DNA of 59,088 nt. It comes from Phoronis australis (Eukaryota > Phoronida > Phoronidae). Position 1 is the stretch's first letter. The number at the start of each line of letters is the position of its first letter. Location of the stretch: NCBI GenBank assembly GCA_002633005.1, contig NMRA01000230.1, positions 64,001 to 123,088 on the forward strand, written 5' to 3'. Made by a program: the position numbers and the translations under genes. Below, piece after piece: positions 31,401-38,200 of this stretch. Below the pieces are notes generated by a model, which did no database searches, had not been told where the DNA came from, and saw only the letters and a program-made list of their open reading frames with translations.

Positions 31401-32727
31401 GTACAGTTGCGGCATTCGTGAGAAACACGGGTGAAAATCTATAGGGAGACAATGCTTGTTTCCCAAGCTAATAATTCTGACAAAGAAATTGGAAGGACTT
31501 TATTTTAGTACATGAAGGTACTCACCGACGTTTTTTGTTGCTTTTGTGAATGGACCTGTCGTTTTCAACTCAAATTTATGAATATCCAAAGTCAATTTAC
31601 CACAAGAGATGTGTATGTGCAACCCTTATGAAGCTCGTCAATCATTATTCTGTGGTATGTTTTATTGGTTGAGTGTCGGTCAAAAGATATCTGTTGTTTC
31701 ACATTGTTCACAAACACAATTTAAAGTTTCAGACTAACCACGAAGAAAAAGCAAGTAATTAGTGCGGGTAAGTCTTGCACGGTCTTAGAAACATACATGT
31801 AGGAAAGCCGTGCACGGCACCTCAAATTCAGGTAAGTCTTGCCAGGTTCCGAAAATACAGGTAACCCTCTCACGATGTAAGTCAGCTGCACTGAAATAAA
31901 TGTGGGGCTACAGCCCCCCCCCCCTGCCTCTATGATGCACCACCCATGGACTCCATGGGCAGCCCAGCACTTAAACAAGTGGGGACTATACCTCCGCCCA
32001 TCCCTCTGTGGTTCGCCGCCCATGCAAGTAACCATGGCAGGCTATGCAAACTACACGTAATCCATACACGGTACCACCCAAAAGTAAAGGTAAGCCTTAA
32101 CTGCCCTTCTGGGAACGCAAAAATTGTTCACATAAATAATAAATGGCCTGAATAAATGTCAACATACTTAAGGATAAGTCGGCAATTAATAATAAGGCAA
32201 ATCTTCACTTATTTTGCATACAATATTAACTGTATGTAAAATTCCAGTTTGTTTTATTTCTCCACAAAAACTTAGCATAGTTCAGTAGCAGCCCTTCGTT
32301 AACACAAACTTCGTTGAAAACACGACTAAACTTTTTTGTTTAAAAGCTTGATACTGAGTCGCTCGTAATATCGAAACAATCTTTCTTCAGGTGTGACATT
32401 ACGAGCGACTCTAAAGCTTTCAAACAAAAAGTTTAGTCGTGTTTTCAACGAAAATTTAAAAATCTAAGCATGGTTAGCAGTGTGTTCTGAGATATCGTTA
32501 AACAACATCTGCGCATGTCCCCATCAAAGAAATGATCAGCGTTTGGAAAATGAAACATTCCATTTTGACCATTGTTTTGTGGGATTTACATGAAGAATTT
32601 CTCGTAAGTTTTGTGGGCTGCTACACAAGTAATTTTTCTTACCGTTTTGTGCCACTGCTCGTTCACACCACGATATAACAGTAACTGTTGTTATCAGACG
32701 TAACACGGTAATCTGTTTGTGCCACAT
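7328..32727 (-). CDS. Receptor-type tyrosine phosphatase-like protein, EGF/FN3 ectodomain, both PTP domains degenerate
   Basis: Joined exons (32727-32643, 31624-31526 tentative, 29589-29458, 29095-28961, 26323-26203, 25415-25219, 24017-23769, twelve FN3 exons 23455-12910, 12535-12330, 11689-11513, 11108-8544, 7468-7328) sum to 7704 nt with phase kept at every junction, giving 2567 residues. Order: signal peptide, two EGF-like modules, FN3, Thr-rich stalk, 12 FN3 in alternating subtypes, about 3 FN3, RRKR furin-type site (~1785-1788), membrane segment (~1873-1898) followed by RRRRGK, then PTP D1 and D2. RPTPs normally dephosphorylate phosphotyrosine, with D1 catalytic. Here D1 has HCGTGVST (Cys~2170, Thr at the catalytic Arg position), WPI instead of WPD, and KNRF instead of KNRY. 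D2 has CMDGATH (His at the Arg position) and no WPD. The inferred role is therefore non-catalytic signalling, scaffolding or phosphotyrosine trapping. Membrane-proximal FN3 features (furin site, YVTAELP, FVVGDG) resemble type IIa/IIb RPTPs. Residue numbers depend on the tentative second exon. Confidence 0.85.
7914..8106. mobile_element. Foldback element in the last RPTP intron
   Basis: CATTCAGAACACATCGGATATTTT (about 7920-7943) is mirrored by the reverse complement of AAAATATCCGAGGTGTTCTGAATG (about 8075-8098). The arms are about 40 bp with a roughly 110-bp loop. It is non-coding, probably a MITE. Confidence 0.68.
8544..11108 (-). CDS. RPTP large exon: FN3 end, last FN3, membrane segment, PTP D1 and most of D2
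   Basis: 855 codons, phase 0 at both ends; acceptor gtgtcttttcag before ATT ATG CAT, donor gtaaga after ACG TTG. Contents in order: second half of an FN3, a membrane-proximal FN3 carrying VRRKRAT (RRKR codons at 10743-10754) and YVTAELP/FVVGDG motifs, hydrophobic IIYYTAFPILALLILILF continuing through FIVIVYLIL (codons from 10490), the RRRRGK stop-transfer, D1 (AYDHS, GSKYINANYINGF, IAAQSPF, DAFWQMIYQE, WPIQG, HCGTGVSTSG, MVRTLKQY) and D2 (HDYINAVFIDGY, FIMTQTPL, NDFWHMVYQ, CMDGATHSG). The WPD Asp and the C(X)5R Arg are absent. There is no intron in this exon, whereas animal RPTP phosphatase domains are usually split by many. The N-terminal methionine of the longest open frame is intronic and is not a start. 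Confidence 0.9.
11513..11689 (-). CDS. RPTP exon, FN3 junction (end of one domain, start of the next)
   Basis: 59 codons, phase 0 at both ends; acceptor aaatttttag, donor gtgtgt. VAAVNSAGRGDNS completes the FN3 G-strand of the preceding exon. PGPPGDV and LTWEAPVIPNGIIQGYK start the following FN3. Confidence 0.85.
12172..12246 (-). repeat. Short GC-rich interspersed repeat, copy 2
   Basis: It contains GGGCGGC...TGGGGGGCAGTTATAGTCCC...TCAGTGCTGCGCC, a diverged reverse-strand copy of the family described at 26728. Confidence 0.55.
12330..12535 (-). CDS. RPTP exon, FN3 first part
   Basis: Phase 1 in, phase 0 out; donor gtaatt. It encodes APQDLQLTLVTPYTATFSW and then PPLILNGVTLYYVI to YTTYTVK. 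The acceptor may be after TTTCAG (start 12535) or six bases later (start 12529); both keep the frame. Confidence 0.82.
12910..13197 (-). CDS. RPTP exon, FN3 B6 (one domain)
   Basis: 288 nt, phase 1-1, acceptor gtccgttgcag, donor gtatgg. B-type FN3 with the marker cysteine after the first Trp (HWDPYDCSTINGNFSHY) and RVVNRVGPGPWS near the end. Confidence 0.87.
13900..14205 (-). CDS. RPTP exon, FN3 A6 (one domain)
   Basis: 306 nt, phase 1-1, acceptor tttgtttccag, donor gtaaat. A-type FN3 with Cys in the mid loop (LACRES) and the LHPWSIY motif before the F strand (VLATNSFGKG). Confidence 0.88.
14423..14716 (-). CDS. RPTP exon, FN3 B5 (one domain)
   Basis: 294 nt, phase 1-1, acceptor atgttttag, donor gtaact. 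B-type: TWRELPCDQQMGRFRFY, LTQYGLEIKFVNFVGEGSW. Confidence 0.88.
15319..15624 (-). CDS. RPTP exon, FN3 A5 (one domain)
   Basis: 306 nt, phase 1-1, acceptor tctttattttag, donor gtacag. A-type: mid-loop VGTCLTGG, VDYWATYRVEVSAFNEVG. Confidence 0.88.
15634..15915. repeat. Two tandem copies of a ~141-bp repeat in an RPTP intron
   Basis: ATGTTCGCAATCGTGTG at 15643 recurs at 15784 as ATGTTCGCAGTCGTGTG. The following AATCTCCAATTCCTTCTTTA, GATGAAATATTCAAAAAGATGG and GACGCCATTTCA segments recur with the same period. The array begins about 10 bp upstream of the A5 exon acceptor. Confidence 0.82.
17115..17408 (-). CDS. RPTP exon, FN3 B4 (one domain)
   Basis: 294 nt, phase 1-1, acceptor ttatcttttcag, donor gtacat. 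B-type: TWTRLRCEDSEAPLIGYEF, AFRIRIVNELGGGRW. Confidence 0.88.
17897..18211 (-). CDS. RPTP exon, FN3 A4 (one domain)
   Basis: 315 nt, phase 1-1, acceptor ccttttctag, donor gtacgt. A-type: VGSCATGG mid loop, LSAWTTYKVGVRTRNSIGSS. It is the longest of the twelve doublet FN3 exons. Confidence 0.88.
18441..18731 (-). CDS. RPTP exon, FN3 B3 (one domain)
   Basis: 291 nt, phase 1-1, acceptor atattgtag, donor gtaata. B-type: TWQGIPCPSRLGVFVRYDV, VRVRVINNAGSGPWS. Confidence 0.88.
19790..20098 (-). CDS. RPTP exon, FN3 A3 (one domain)
   Basis: 309 nt, phase 1-1, acceptor cttcgtttgtag, donor gtacag. A-type: SWLPPNTSNVITSYSITY, TRGCDVN, LQPWSTYRIKIASS. Confidence 0.87.
20305..20496. mobile_element. MITE-like element, family with 6649-6894, copy 2
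   Basis: It begins ATGCGCGCACCCAG and ends CTGGATGCGAGCAT (imperfect TIRs). It shares GCAAAAAGGTCCaCCTCAG, AGTCCGAG and ATTCGAGCCACCC with the first copy. It lies in the RPTP intron between FN3 A3 and B2. Confidence 0.74.
20859..21149 (-). CDS. RPTP exon, FN3 B2 (one domain)
   Basis: 291 nt, phase 1-1, acceptor tctttttcag, donor gtaagt. B-type: TWSSPSCKDLKGEFTQYHV; the later part (AFETDGGVGKDGNE) departs most from the other B copies. Confidence 0.86.
21617..21675. repeat. Inverted relative of the 7195-7317 foldback
   Basis: AATATCTCACGTAATCTCGC and the following AAGTCTTGCTTTTTAGCGAC are the reverse complement of the core of the element next to the RPTP stop codon. The partner arm is not clear here. 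Confidence 0.6.
21772..22077 (-). CDS. RPTP exon, FN3 A2 (one domain)
   Basis: 306 nt, phase 1-1, acceptor tttgcctttcag, donor gtgagt. A-type: SWSAPQYSHILDSYNV, VGTCGALD, LEPWTRYRLTISAQNKLGSG. Confidence 0.88.
22234..22524 (-). CDS. RPTP exon, FN3 B1 (one domain)
   Basis: 291 nt, phase 1-1, acceptor ttttgtatttcag, donor gtagtt. B-type: SWDPVVCSNTNGYFRYYEL, VRVRLVNDASSGSWS. Confidence 0.88.
23150..23455 (-). CDS. RPTP exon, FN3 A1 (one domain)
   Basis: 306 nt, phase 1-1, acceptor tttctacacag, donor gtgagt. A-type: TWRPPNASTVDKYLLRY, TGNCQDRD, LLPWTQYLVTLTAANAVG. Confidence 0.87.
23769..24017 (-). CDS. RPTP exon, Thr-rich mucin-like segment
   Basis: 249 nt, phase 1-1. It encodes 83 residues dominated by Thr with Pro, Ser and Glu (TTTTEPPTTTTQPLTTTKPV and a doubled VPPTTTT). 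This composition predicts dense O-glycosylation and an extended spacer between the N-terminal EGF/FN3 part and the FN3 array. Acceptor gtgtttaaag has a poor pyrimidine tract and donor CAAG|gtttcc is weak, but phase agrees with both neighbours. It may be optional or alternatively spliced. Confidence 0.7.
24400..24960. mobile_element. Large palindromic (TIR) element in an RPTP intron
   Basis: The segment 24431-24553 (AGTAGAGAC...CCATAGG...CTCCATACGCC...TCTCACACTGATTAA) matches the reverse complement of 24807-24941 (TTTAATTAGTGTGAGATATA...GGCGTATGGAGCGCC...GTCTCTACT). Arms are about 130 bp with a ~250-bp loop. The loop contains TTGTCGATTTGAGCAACTGA (reverse strand), which is related to sequence near 48250. 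Confidence 0.75.
25219..25415 (-). CDS. RPTP exon, second half of N-terminal FN3
   Basis: 197 nt, phase 2 in, phase 1 out; acceptor aaaacttttcag, donor gtatgc. It encodes LQQNDSDIIDIDHRDSLSKY to LVFRVVANREED, ending LPKCE. The domain is split, unlike the twelve later FN3 exons. Confidence 0.8.
26203..26323 (-). CDS. RPTP exon, first half of N-terminal FN3
   Basis: 121 nt, phase 1 in, phase 2 out; acceptor cgactctgattag, donor gtaagt. It encodes APLVSNVTCSSVTVTWLAW through DIGDPPVQGY, a typical FN3 A-C strand segment that joins in frame to the next exon. Confidence 0.8.
26728..26868 (+). repeat. Short GC-rich interspersed repeat, copies 3 and 4
   Basis: Two adjacent units: GGGCGGCGCAGCACTGAAAA...GTGGGGGGCTAAAGCCCCC and GTGCGGCGTAGCACTGAAAA...GGGGGGCCCATAGCCCC, the second ending at GCGCCGCCCATGG. 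Each unit has an internal small palindrome (GGGGCTNNAGCCCC). Confidence 0.75.
27866..27930. repeat. Hairpin-forming inverted repeat
   Basis: AGTCTGGTTTGTATGTCACC-TGTTGG is mirrored by CCAACAGGTAGCGTGC-AGACCAGACT, leaving a loop of about 13 bases. It lies in an RPTP intron. Confidence 0.72.
28961..29095 (-). CDS. RPTP exon, EGF-like module 2
   Basis: 135 nt, phase 1-1, acceptor cattattttctctag, donor gtaaga. It encodes ECAAGTFGLNCSMSCHCQSS and continues with CLHVNGECEGGCDVDWTGSG CQT. The eight cysteines and the GTFG...C.C.C spacing match the multiple-EGF type seen in Tie/MEGF-like receptors. Confidence 0.82.
29458..29589 (-). CDS. RPTP exon, EGF-like module 1
   Basis: 132 nt, phase 1-1, acceptor gtcgtttatttcag, donor gtgagt. 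It encodes VCDDGFFGSPCKPCHCFNSE and then CSDTGCADMLCAAGYTGPPG C. The eight-Cys pattern is the same as in the next exon. Confidence 0.82.
31526..31624 (-). CDS. RPTP exon, tentative N-terminal segment
   Basis: 99 nt, phase 1-1, donor gtgagt. It encodes LHIHISCGKLTLDIHKF and TTGPFTKATKNV, which would link the signal peptide to EGF module 1. The frame is open exactly from the AG, since the codon upstream is a stop. The acceptor has no clear pyrimidine tract, so the exon needs transcript support. Confidence 0.48.
31891..32025 (-). repeat. Short GC-rich interspersed repeat, copies 5 and 6
   Basis: It contains CTGCACTGAAATAAATGTGGGGCTACAGCCCC, CACCCATGGACTCCATGGGC, then CAGCACTTAAACAAGTGGGGACTATAC and GTTCGCCGCCCATG. 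It is the family of 26728, lying in the RPTP first/second intron. Confidence 0.68.
32312..32450. mobile_element. Long perfect-to-near-perfect foldback element
   Basis: CGTTGAAAACACGACTAAAC...TTTGTTT.AAAGCTT...GAGTCGCTCGTAAT is mirrored by ATTACGAGCGACTC.AAAGCTTTC AAAC...GTTTAGTCGTGTTTTCAACG. Arms are about 55-60 bp with a loop of about 25-30 bp. The high arm identity suggests a recent insertion. It lies about 190 bp downstream of RPTP exon 1, in intron 1. Confidence 0.82.
32643..32727 (-). CDS. RPTP exon 1, signal peptide
   Basis: The start ATG is at 32727-32725 and donor gtaaga follows AAC G (phase 1). It encodes MWHKQITVLRLITTVTVISW then CERAVAQN: basic n-region, hydrophobic core and an Ala-x-Ala-like cleavage region. 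The out-phase matches the phase-1 acceptors of the downstream exons. Confidence 0.75.
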
Positions 32728-35037
32728 TATAGTCGAGACACTTCAGACAGACTTCAGCTAATGCTGAATACGATTGTCACCTGAAAAAATCAATGAAAAA
32801 TATAAACAGTGGGTACGTTAAAGACTAAGTTCTTTGCCCAAGATTGGTTGAATATTTAACATGTAGTGCAGATTAGATGGAACGGACACGAGCCTTATGT
32901 GGAATCAATCGCTAATGAGCTCAACCACGATTATTAAATGAGTCTTTGCATGTAACCTGCGATTTACAGACACTGGCCAATACAATGGAATCAGTTGGAA
33001 AGTCTGTGCTAGTTCTAGTTACCAAGGCTCAATTTAACAACTTATCCAAGTCATACAACCTGTCCCCATGCTTGGTGTGTTTATTGATGTTTATTCCCTT
33101 TCATAAATTACATCATATTCACCCCTATACCTTCGTGTATGCAAATTACTATTATCCAATTGTTTGAAATTATTCGCATAAACTTTGGGAAGCCGAGACC
33201 CCGTAGCTTGTAAGAAAAGTGACTTCGAGGTTTGAACTGTTCAGTCCACCATTTTGAGGCCGAATTGTCTTCTGAGGCACTATAGAGTTTGGTTTAATGA
33301 GCAACCTGAAGGGGCCGGAGGATCAGTGTAGCTACAAGGCCACTAGGGAGGGGGTGGGGAAGGGGNCATCGTCATATCGTATGCAAGCTCAGTGACACCT
33401 AGGACCAATCCAGGTGACACTGGTGAAGATTCGTTAAACACATGTTGTCCACTCCACGCAAGGTGTTATTTACCAGGGAATACCCGTGTCAACTTACCTG
33501 GCTTCTAATCAATACGCTCACTCGTTCTCATTATCCAGTGCAAAAGTCCATACGTTTGTTTCAAGCTCAAGTAATGTCATACATTGGATTCACGTTTCCG
33601 TTATTCCCCGCCGCCGTATAGATCCTTTAATGAAACAATATTACCGCACAGGTATACTTCAGGTAGCTCACGAACATCGCTTGACCTATATGGACCCGAC
33701 AAGTTGATTGTGTGGCCAAGCTGCAGTAGACACAATGGAATTGTGTTCAAACCAGGTTATTTTTCGTAGCTCGCCTTCTGATTGGTTAGAACACATATTG
33801 ACTTGGGATTCATAAACAGTTGATCGACGTCATTGGAGGCTGGTGCAAAATTCAAGAATTTATGTATAATGCTATCGCGTTTGTGAAGGAGAAAGTTAGT
33901 AGTCAATGAAGTATAAAACTTGAGAGTACGCTGTTATATGGTTATAATTTTGTCCTTAACCTGTCTGGCAAAGGATGGGCTTGTAGGTGGATTATGTGTT
34001 TAGTAGTTCATTGGTGATTCACTGATAACTAGTTCACAATACTTGTCACTTTGACACGCCCAGATTCCATTACCCATATTCTCGGTGAAAATGCACATTA
34101 TATGTACACTCATGTACGGTATTTTTGTCCGTCTCGCCTTGTAAAAACTCGTCATTCCTGAAGCTTGGATTGTCTCGCAGCAGCGTAATATCGATTTTTG
34201 ACATAGAGTCCACGACAAAGAGGCCTACCGTAAATATTCTTAAAAGTAAAATTATTAAATTGCATCAGAAAAAAATTGTAGACTGTTTGTCTTAACGTAG
34301 ACTATGGCAGTGATATTAAATTAGAACTCAGCCTAGGACGGACTATGGTCAAAATTTAATCATATACCTTTTTCAAAGCTCTGCAGTGTTGTATGCCAAA
34401 GAGGTGTGTTTATTTACTTAGCGATAAAAATAATCTTTGTTGGTCACAGTAGATGCGCATTTAACGATTATCTCAATATATGAACCTTGCCTGAGGTCAA
34501 ACAACACGCACACACGCACACACATGCGCGCGCGAGTTTTTACCGCTATATGTTGCTCGTTTTGGGGGAGTTCGAAGTCGTCACGACTACGGATGTTTGG
34601 ATTATAGTTGTTAACGGGTTCCGGATTTCTCGACATGCTTTTTCACGGCTTGTTTGAGGTATCTAATTTACCGTCACCACTAAAGTACATGACTTACATA
34701 AATTGTTTATGTACTTAGTCCCATGCAACCAATTCAACGCAGTCATCATATCACATACTGTTCACCATAACATAATTTTTGTTTTCTATTCTTTACTTAA
34801 GCCACACTTGTTATGTTATTGTATCATTGTAATAACGTTGAGTTGTAGCGTGTGCCTAACTCTGAAAACGGCGCAGTACCACGTGTTTTTTTATGAGTTA
34901 TAACAAATGTTATTGCAATAATAAATCGCTGAAACCAATGCTATAGCTTTTTGTGGTATTCACCTGAGTGGTCTTTCAGGTGAAATATTACCTGCGATGA
35001 ATAATCCTACTTGGCAACTGTTGCCATAACAAACGGA
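32728..35037. other. Head-to-head intergenic region (RPTP / SRCR-ZP copy 1)
   Basis: No coding exon was recognised. From about 33.3 kb to 34.71 kb the sequence is homologous to 42.9-44.0 kb (upstream part of the tandem duplication). It includes shared blocks such as GGACCCGACAAGTTG, AATGGAATTGTGTTCAAACC and GTACATGACTTACATAAATT. A single N stands at 33366 and a CA-rich microsatellite at 34501-34535. Confidence 0.7.
34501..34535. repeat. (CA)n / (CG)n microsatellite
   Basis: A CACACGCACACACGCACACA-type run followed by TGCGCGCGCG. A shortened counterpart is present near 43807 in the duplicated unit. Confidence 0.85.
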
Positions 35038-35044
35038 TTTAAAT
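35038..35044 (+). promoter_or_regulatory. TATA-like box, SRCR-ZP copy 1
   Basis: TTTAAAT about 116 bp before the ATG, in a block strongly conserved between the two copies (CCCGCCTTTAACTAGGTCAC, GAGATGTTTxTGT, GGCACTTTAACTGACGGTTA). Its role as a core promoter is inferred from conservation and spacing only. Confidence 0.35.
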
Positions 35045-35159
35045 GTCCCCGCCTTTAACTAGGTCACGCCGAGATGTTTATGTCGCTGACTGGCACTTTA
35101 ACTGACGGTTAACGTGTATGTGATCGATATACCCGAAGATGTGGTCGTAATATTGAAGC

Positions 35160-35217
35160 ATGCCTGTGAAAATTTATAATCTACTTTTTCTTCTATCTGT
35201 ATTTCAACAATCTACAG
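35160..35217 (+). CDS. SRCR-ZP copy 1, exon 1 (signal peptide)
   Basis: 58 nt. [19 protein letters not shown], then donor gtaggt in phase 1. It is too short to stand out as an open frame and is supported by the equal exon in copy 2. Confidence 0.85.
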
Positions 35218-38200
35218 GTAGGTGGACAACCACGGTTTTATTGCAAAGACTTGCTAACTTGTACCTCCGCTTGCATTTGTGTTCGTTATCAGCCAGCAAA
35301 TCAGTGCATCCGTGACGTGTCCTGTTACGTTCTGTCTCGATCCATTCAACGGACTCCAGATTTTATTATAAATTGTTCAGTTTATTCAAATTATGTTTTA
35401 ATAGTTAAAAATGCCCATTTTATGTAACCGGGTTCAGTATGTGAGTACGGCTGAAGGCCAACTGAAGCCGGAAGGATGGCCTGCTCACGGGAAAATATCG
35501 AAGACCCAGTTCAGTTGTAGAACTTGTAGAAGTGTTACAATGAAAACATAAATGGTCACTTTCATTTTCAAGCATTTAATGACACAAAACTAACTACGAA
35601 AATCGTGAGTGAGGACCGGGCCCTTGCTGTGACATATTATGTCATTTATGTGAGGCTTTCAACAATAGACGGCTTCGTGGATGCAAGAATTGCGAAGGGG
35701 TGATATGGTTCGCTTCATACAAAGCGATATCCCACGAATTAAGTCCTGAGAGATCTTTAGATTTTGCGAGATTCTGGCGTCCACGGGAGGAACACACGGT
35801 TTAGCATGGACGTTTGGAGACAGGACTATACTGAATATCAGCGATTCTACAACCGACTGTTTGAGTAAGCCTCGGGGGTACTTATCGGACCCGCTAGGTG
35901 GCTCGGTCGGTTCACTCGGATGCATTCAAGATTCTTAACGAATAGAAAGAGTACTTTTCCGAATTCAAATCTAAATGCCCAACGAAAGGTTCACTTTTCG
36001 GTTGGTTCCATTTTTGCCACACAACTTAATTCTTTCATAACGTCTTGCGGATACTTGGAGTTCAGTACCGCCGAAGTATTGTACGTCTTATCAATAATCA
36101 AGCCTGGTCACGCCAACTTTCTACAAAATTATTGTATGAAATCCTTTCATGAATGGAAGCTCTCTGAACGTTTTCTTCGGATTTCCCAGCAACAAATGAG
36201 CACCAAAGACCGACTCTCGTAAAGGGCTGCAATCCATATTGAACTGGGTAAATATCTCAACTTTCTAGCGACAGTTCGGCCCGTCAAAAGTACAGAGTTC
36301 TGACCCCACCCCTGGTTCAGTTACACAACTATCAAATATCAACGTATAACACATACATTTGGTCATTTGTAACTTCCGCCATTTTTTAAAATATGACGAC
36401 ACGTGACTTGGAGGGCAAATAATAGGGACATTTTAAGAACATACTGATTGATGTACAGTATATTATCAAAAAGTCTCATTTGAAGGATTTGTAATTATAT
36501 AGACGATGTGGCCAACAGTGAATCAATATAAACACAGAAAAACAGGAACCTTGACAGAAATATTTGTAATATACAATAAAGCTCACACACACTGACACGC
36601 CTTGACTACTCCTGGCAAAAACAGCCCTATAGTACGCAGTGGCTGTACAATGAGAACACGCCATTCCATTGCCATAGTGTTCGTGAACTGATTACAATAC
36701 ATGTCTACCTTTACTTTTCGGCCCGTTTTGGTTTGTGTCAGCACTTAGCACTCGATCAATGGTGACTGCGTTATCAGTATTTGTGTTGAAATAACCTTTA
36801 TGTGATGCTTTGTTCCTGGATCATGATTTTTCTGAGATTGAAAATGTGCCAAAATGAGACTTCAAGTCCAGGAAAGCTTCCAAATCTAGTGAAACGTTTA
36901 CTTGAGGGGATAATTTATTATGTTATACATTTTTGGTGAAGCAAAGCAAATGAAACGAACGTGGATTTTTATTATAGGACAGAACGTAGAAGTGAATCTA
37001 ATAGGAGGCGCTACTGAATACGAGGGAACAGTCCAAGTCAGACGCAGAGCTAACGCGTCTTCTCCGTGGGCAGAGTGGGGCACAGTCTGCGATGACCAAT
37101 GGGACAGCAAGGACGCTGACGTAGTGTGTCGTATGTTGGGTTACATGTGAGTTGTGGCGCTATAAAAGTGGCGGGGAATAGCGCAGATTGAAGAAATTGT
37201 TCCCTATTCATACCGGAACGGAGTTGGAGTATGTGAAGATGTAGCCTAGACATGTGGGGCGCACCATAGGGGACTGGGGGGAGGCTATGGCGCCCCACTT
37301 TTTTCACTGCCGCGCCGCCCATGCTGGTTACAACTCGTTATTGTTTCTTCGCGACAACGGAAATGAAGCCTTATTATGATCAGGATGCTGTTTAAAGTGC
37401 CACCTGTTGGAATAATTCCGGAGACTTGATAGCAGGAAATGACAGTTTTCAGTTTTTGTTCACTGAACAGGAAATTCATTATTTTACTGACAGGGGATTA
37501 GTAGAGTATTCCAAGGAAATCAAACGTAAAACAGTCTAAAAGTTGGATTTAAATATTTATTTAGCCTTCTTAAGTTATCAATTAATTTGAAATCATGAGT
37601 CCATGATCTACATGTATAAAAATGCACTCACGGGAAATACTCATTATTGGTGTGTCACGTGCACTGTCAGTTCTTTTGACCTAACGGCGTTTGGTTTTAG
37701 TACTTTTAAAAAACAAATACCAAATGAGAACGTTTGGACACACGACTGTATGAAATCATTCTATGCGAGAAAACATCTTTTTCAGCCCACCCTCGGAAGC
37801 TTTCAACCGGAGTCGTTTTGGAAAAGGAACTGGCGCCATTCACATGGACAACGTTGGCTGCAATGGCCACGAGGACGACCTACTGCAGTGCCAACTGGTG
37901 GGCGGTTGGGGAATAAACAACTGTAACGCTGATCACTCAGAAGACGCTGGTGTCAGATGCAGTGGCAATAGACAGACCCCTGGTGGCAACATTCCACATT
38001 ATGGGAATTGTAAGTATGATTCTCGCGAGATGGACAACGTTACTGTTTGTTACAGCTACGGAGACTCCTTGAAAATTACGGCGAGGTGTTTTAGAAGATT
38101 TTTCTGCAAAAATATTGGTCTTTAAGACGAGGTGCGTATGACTCTGAATCAACAGATAGATGCAATTTCTGACCATGAAAAGCTCACAATGTCACTCGCA

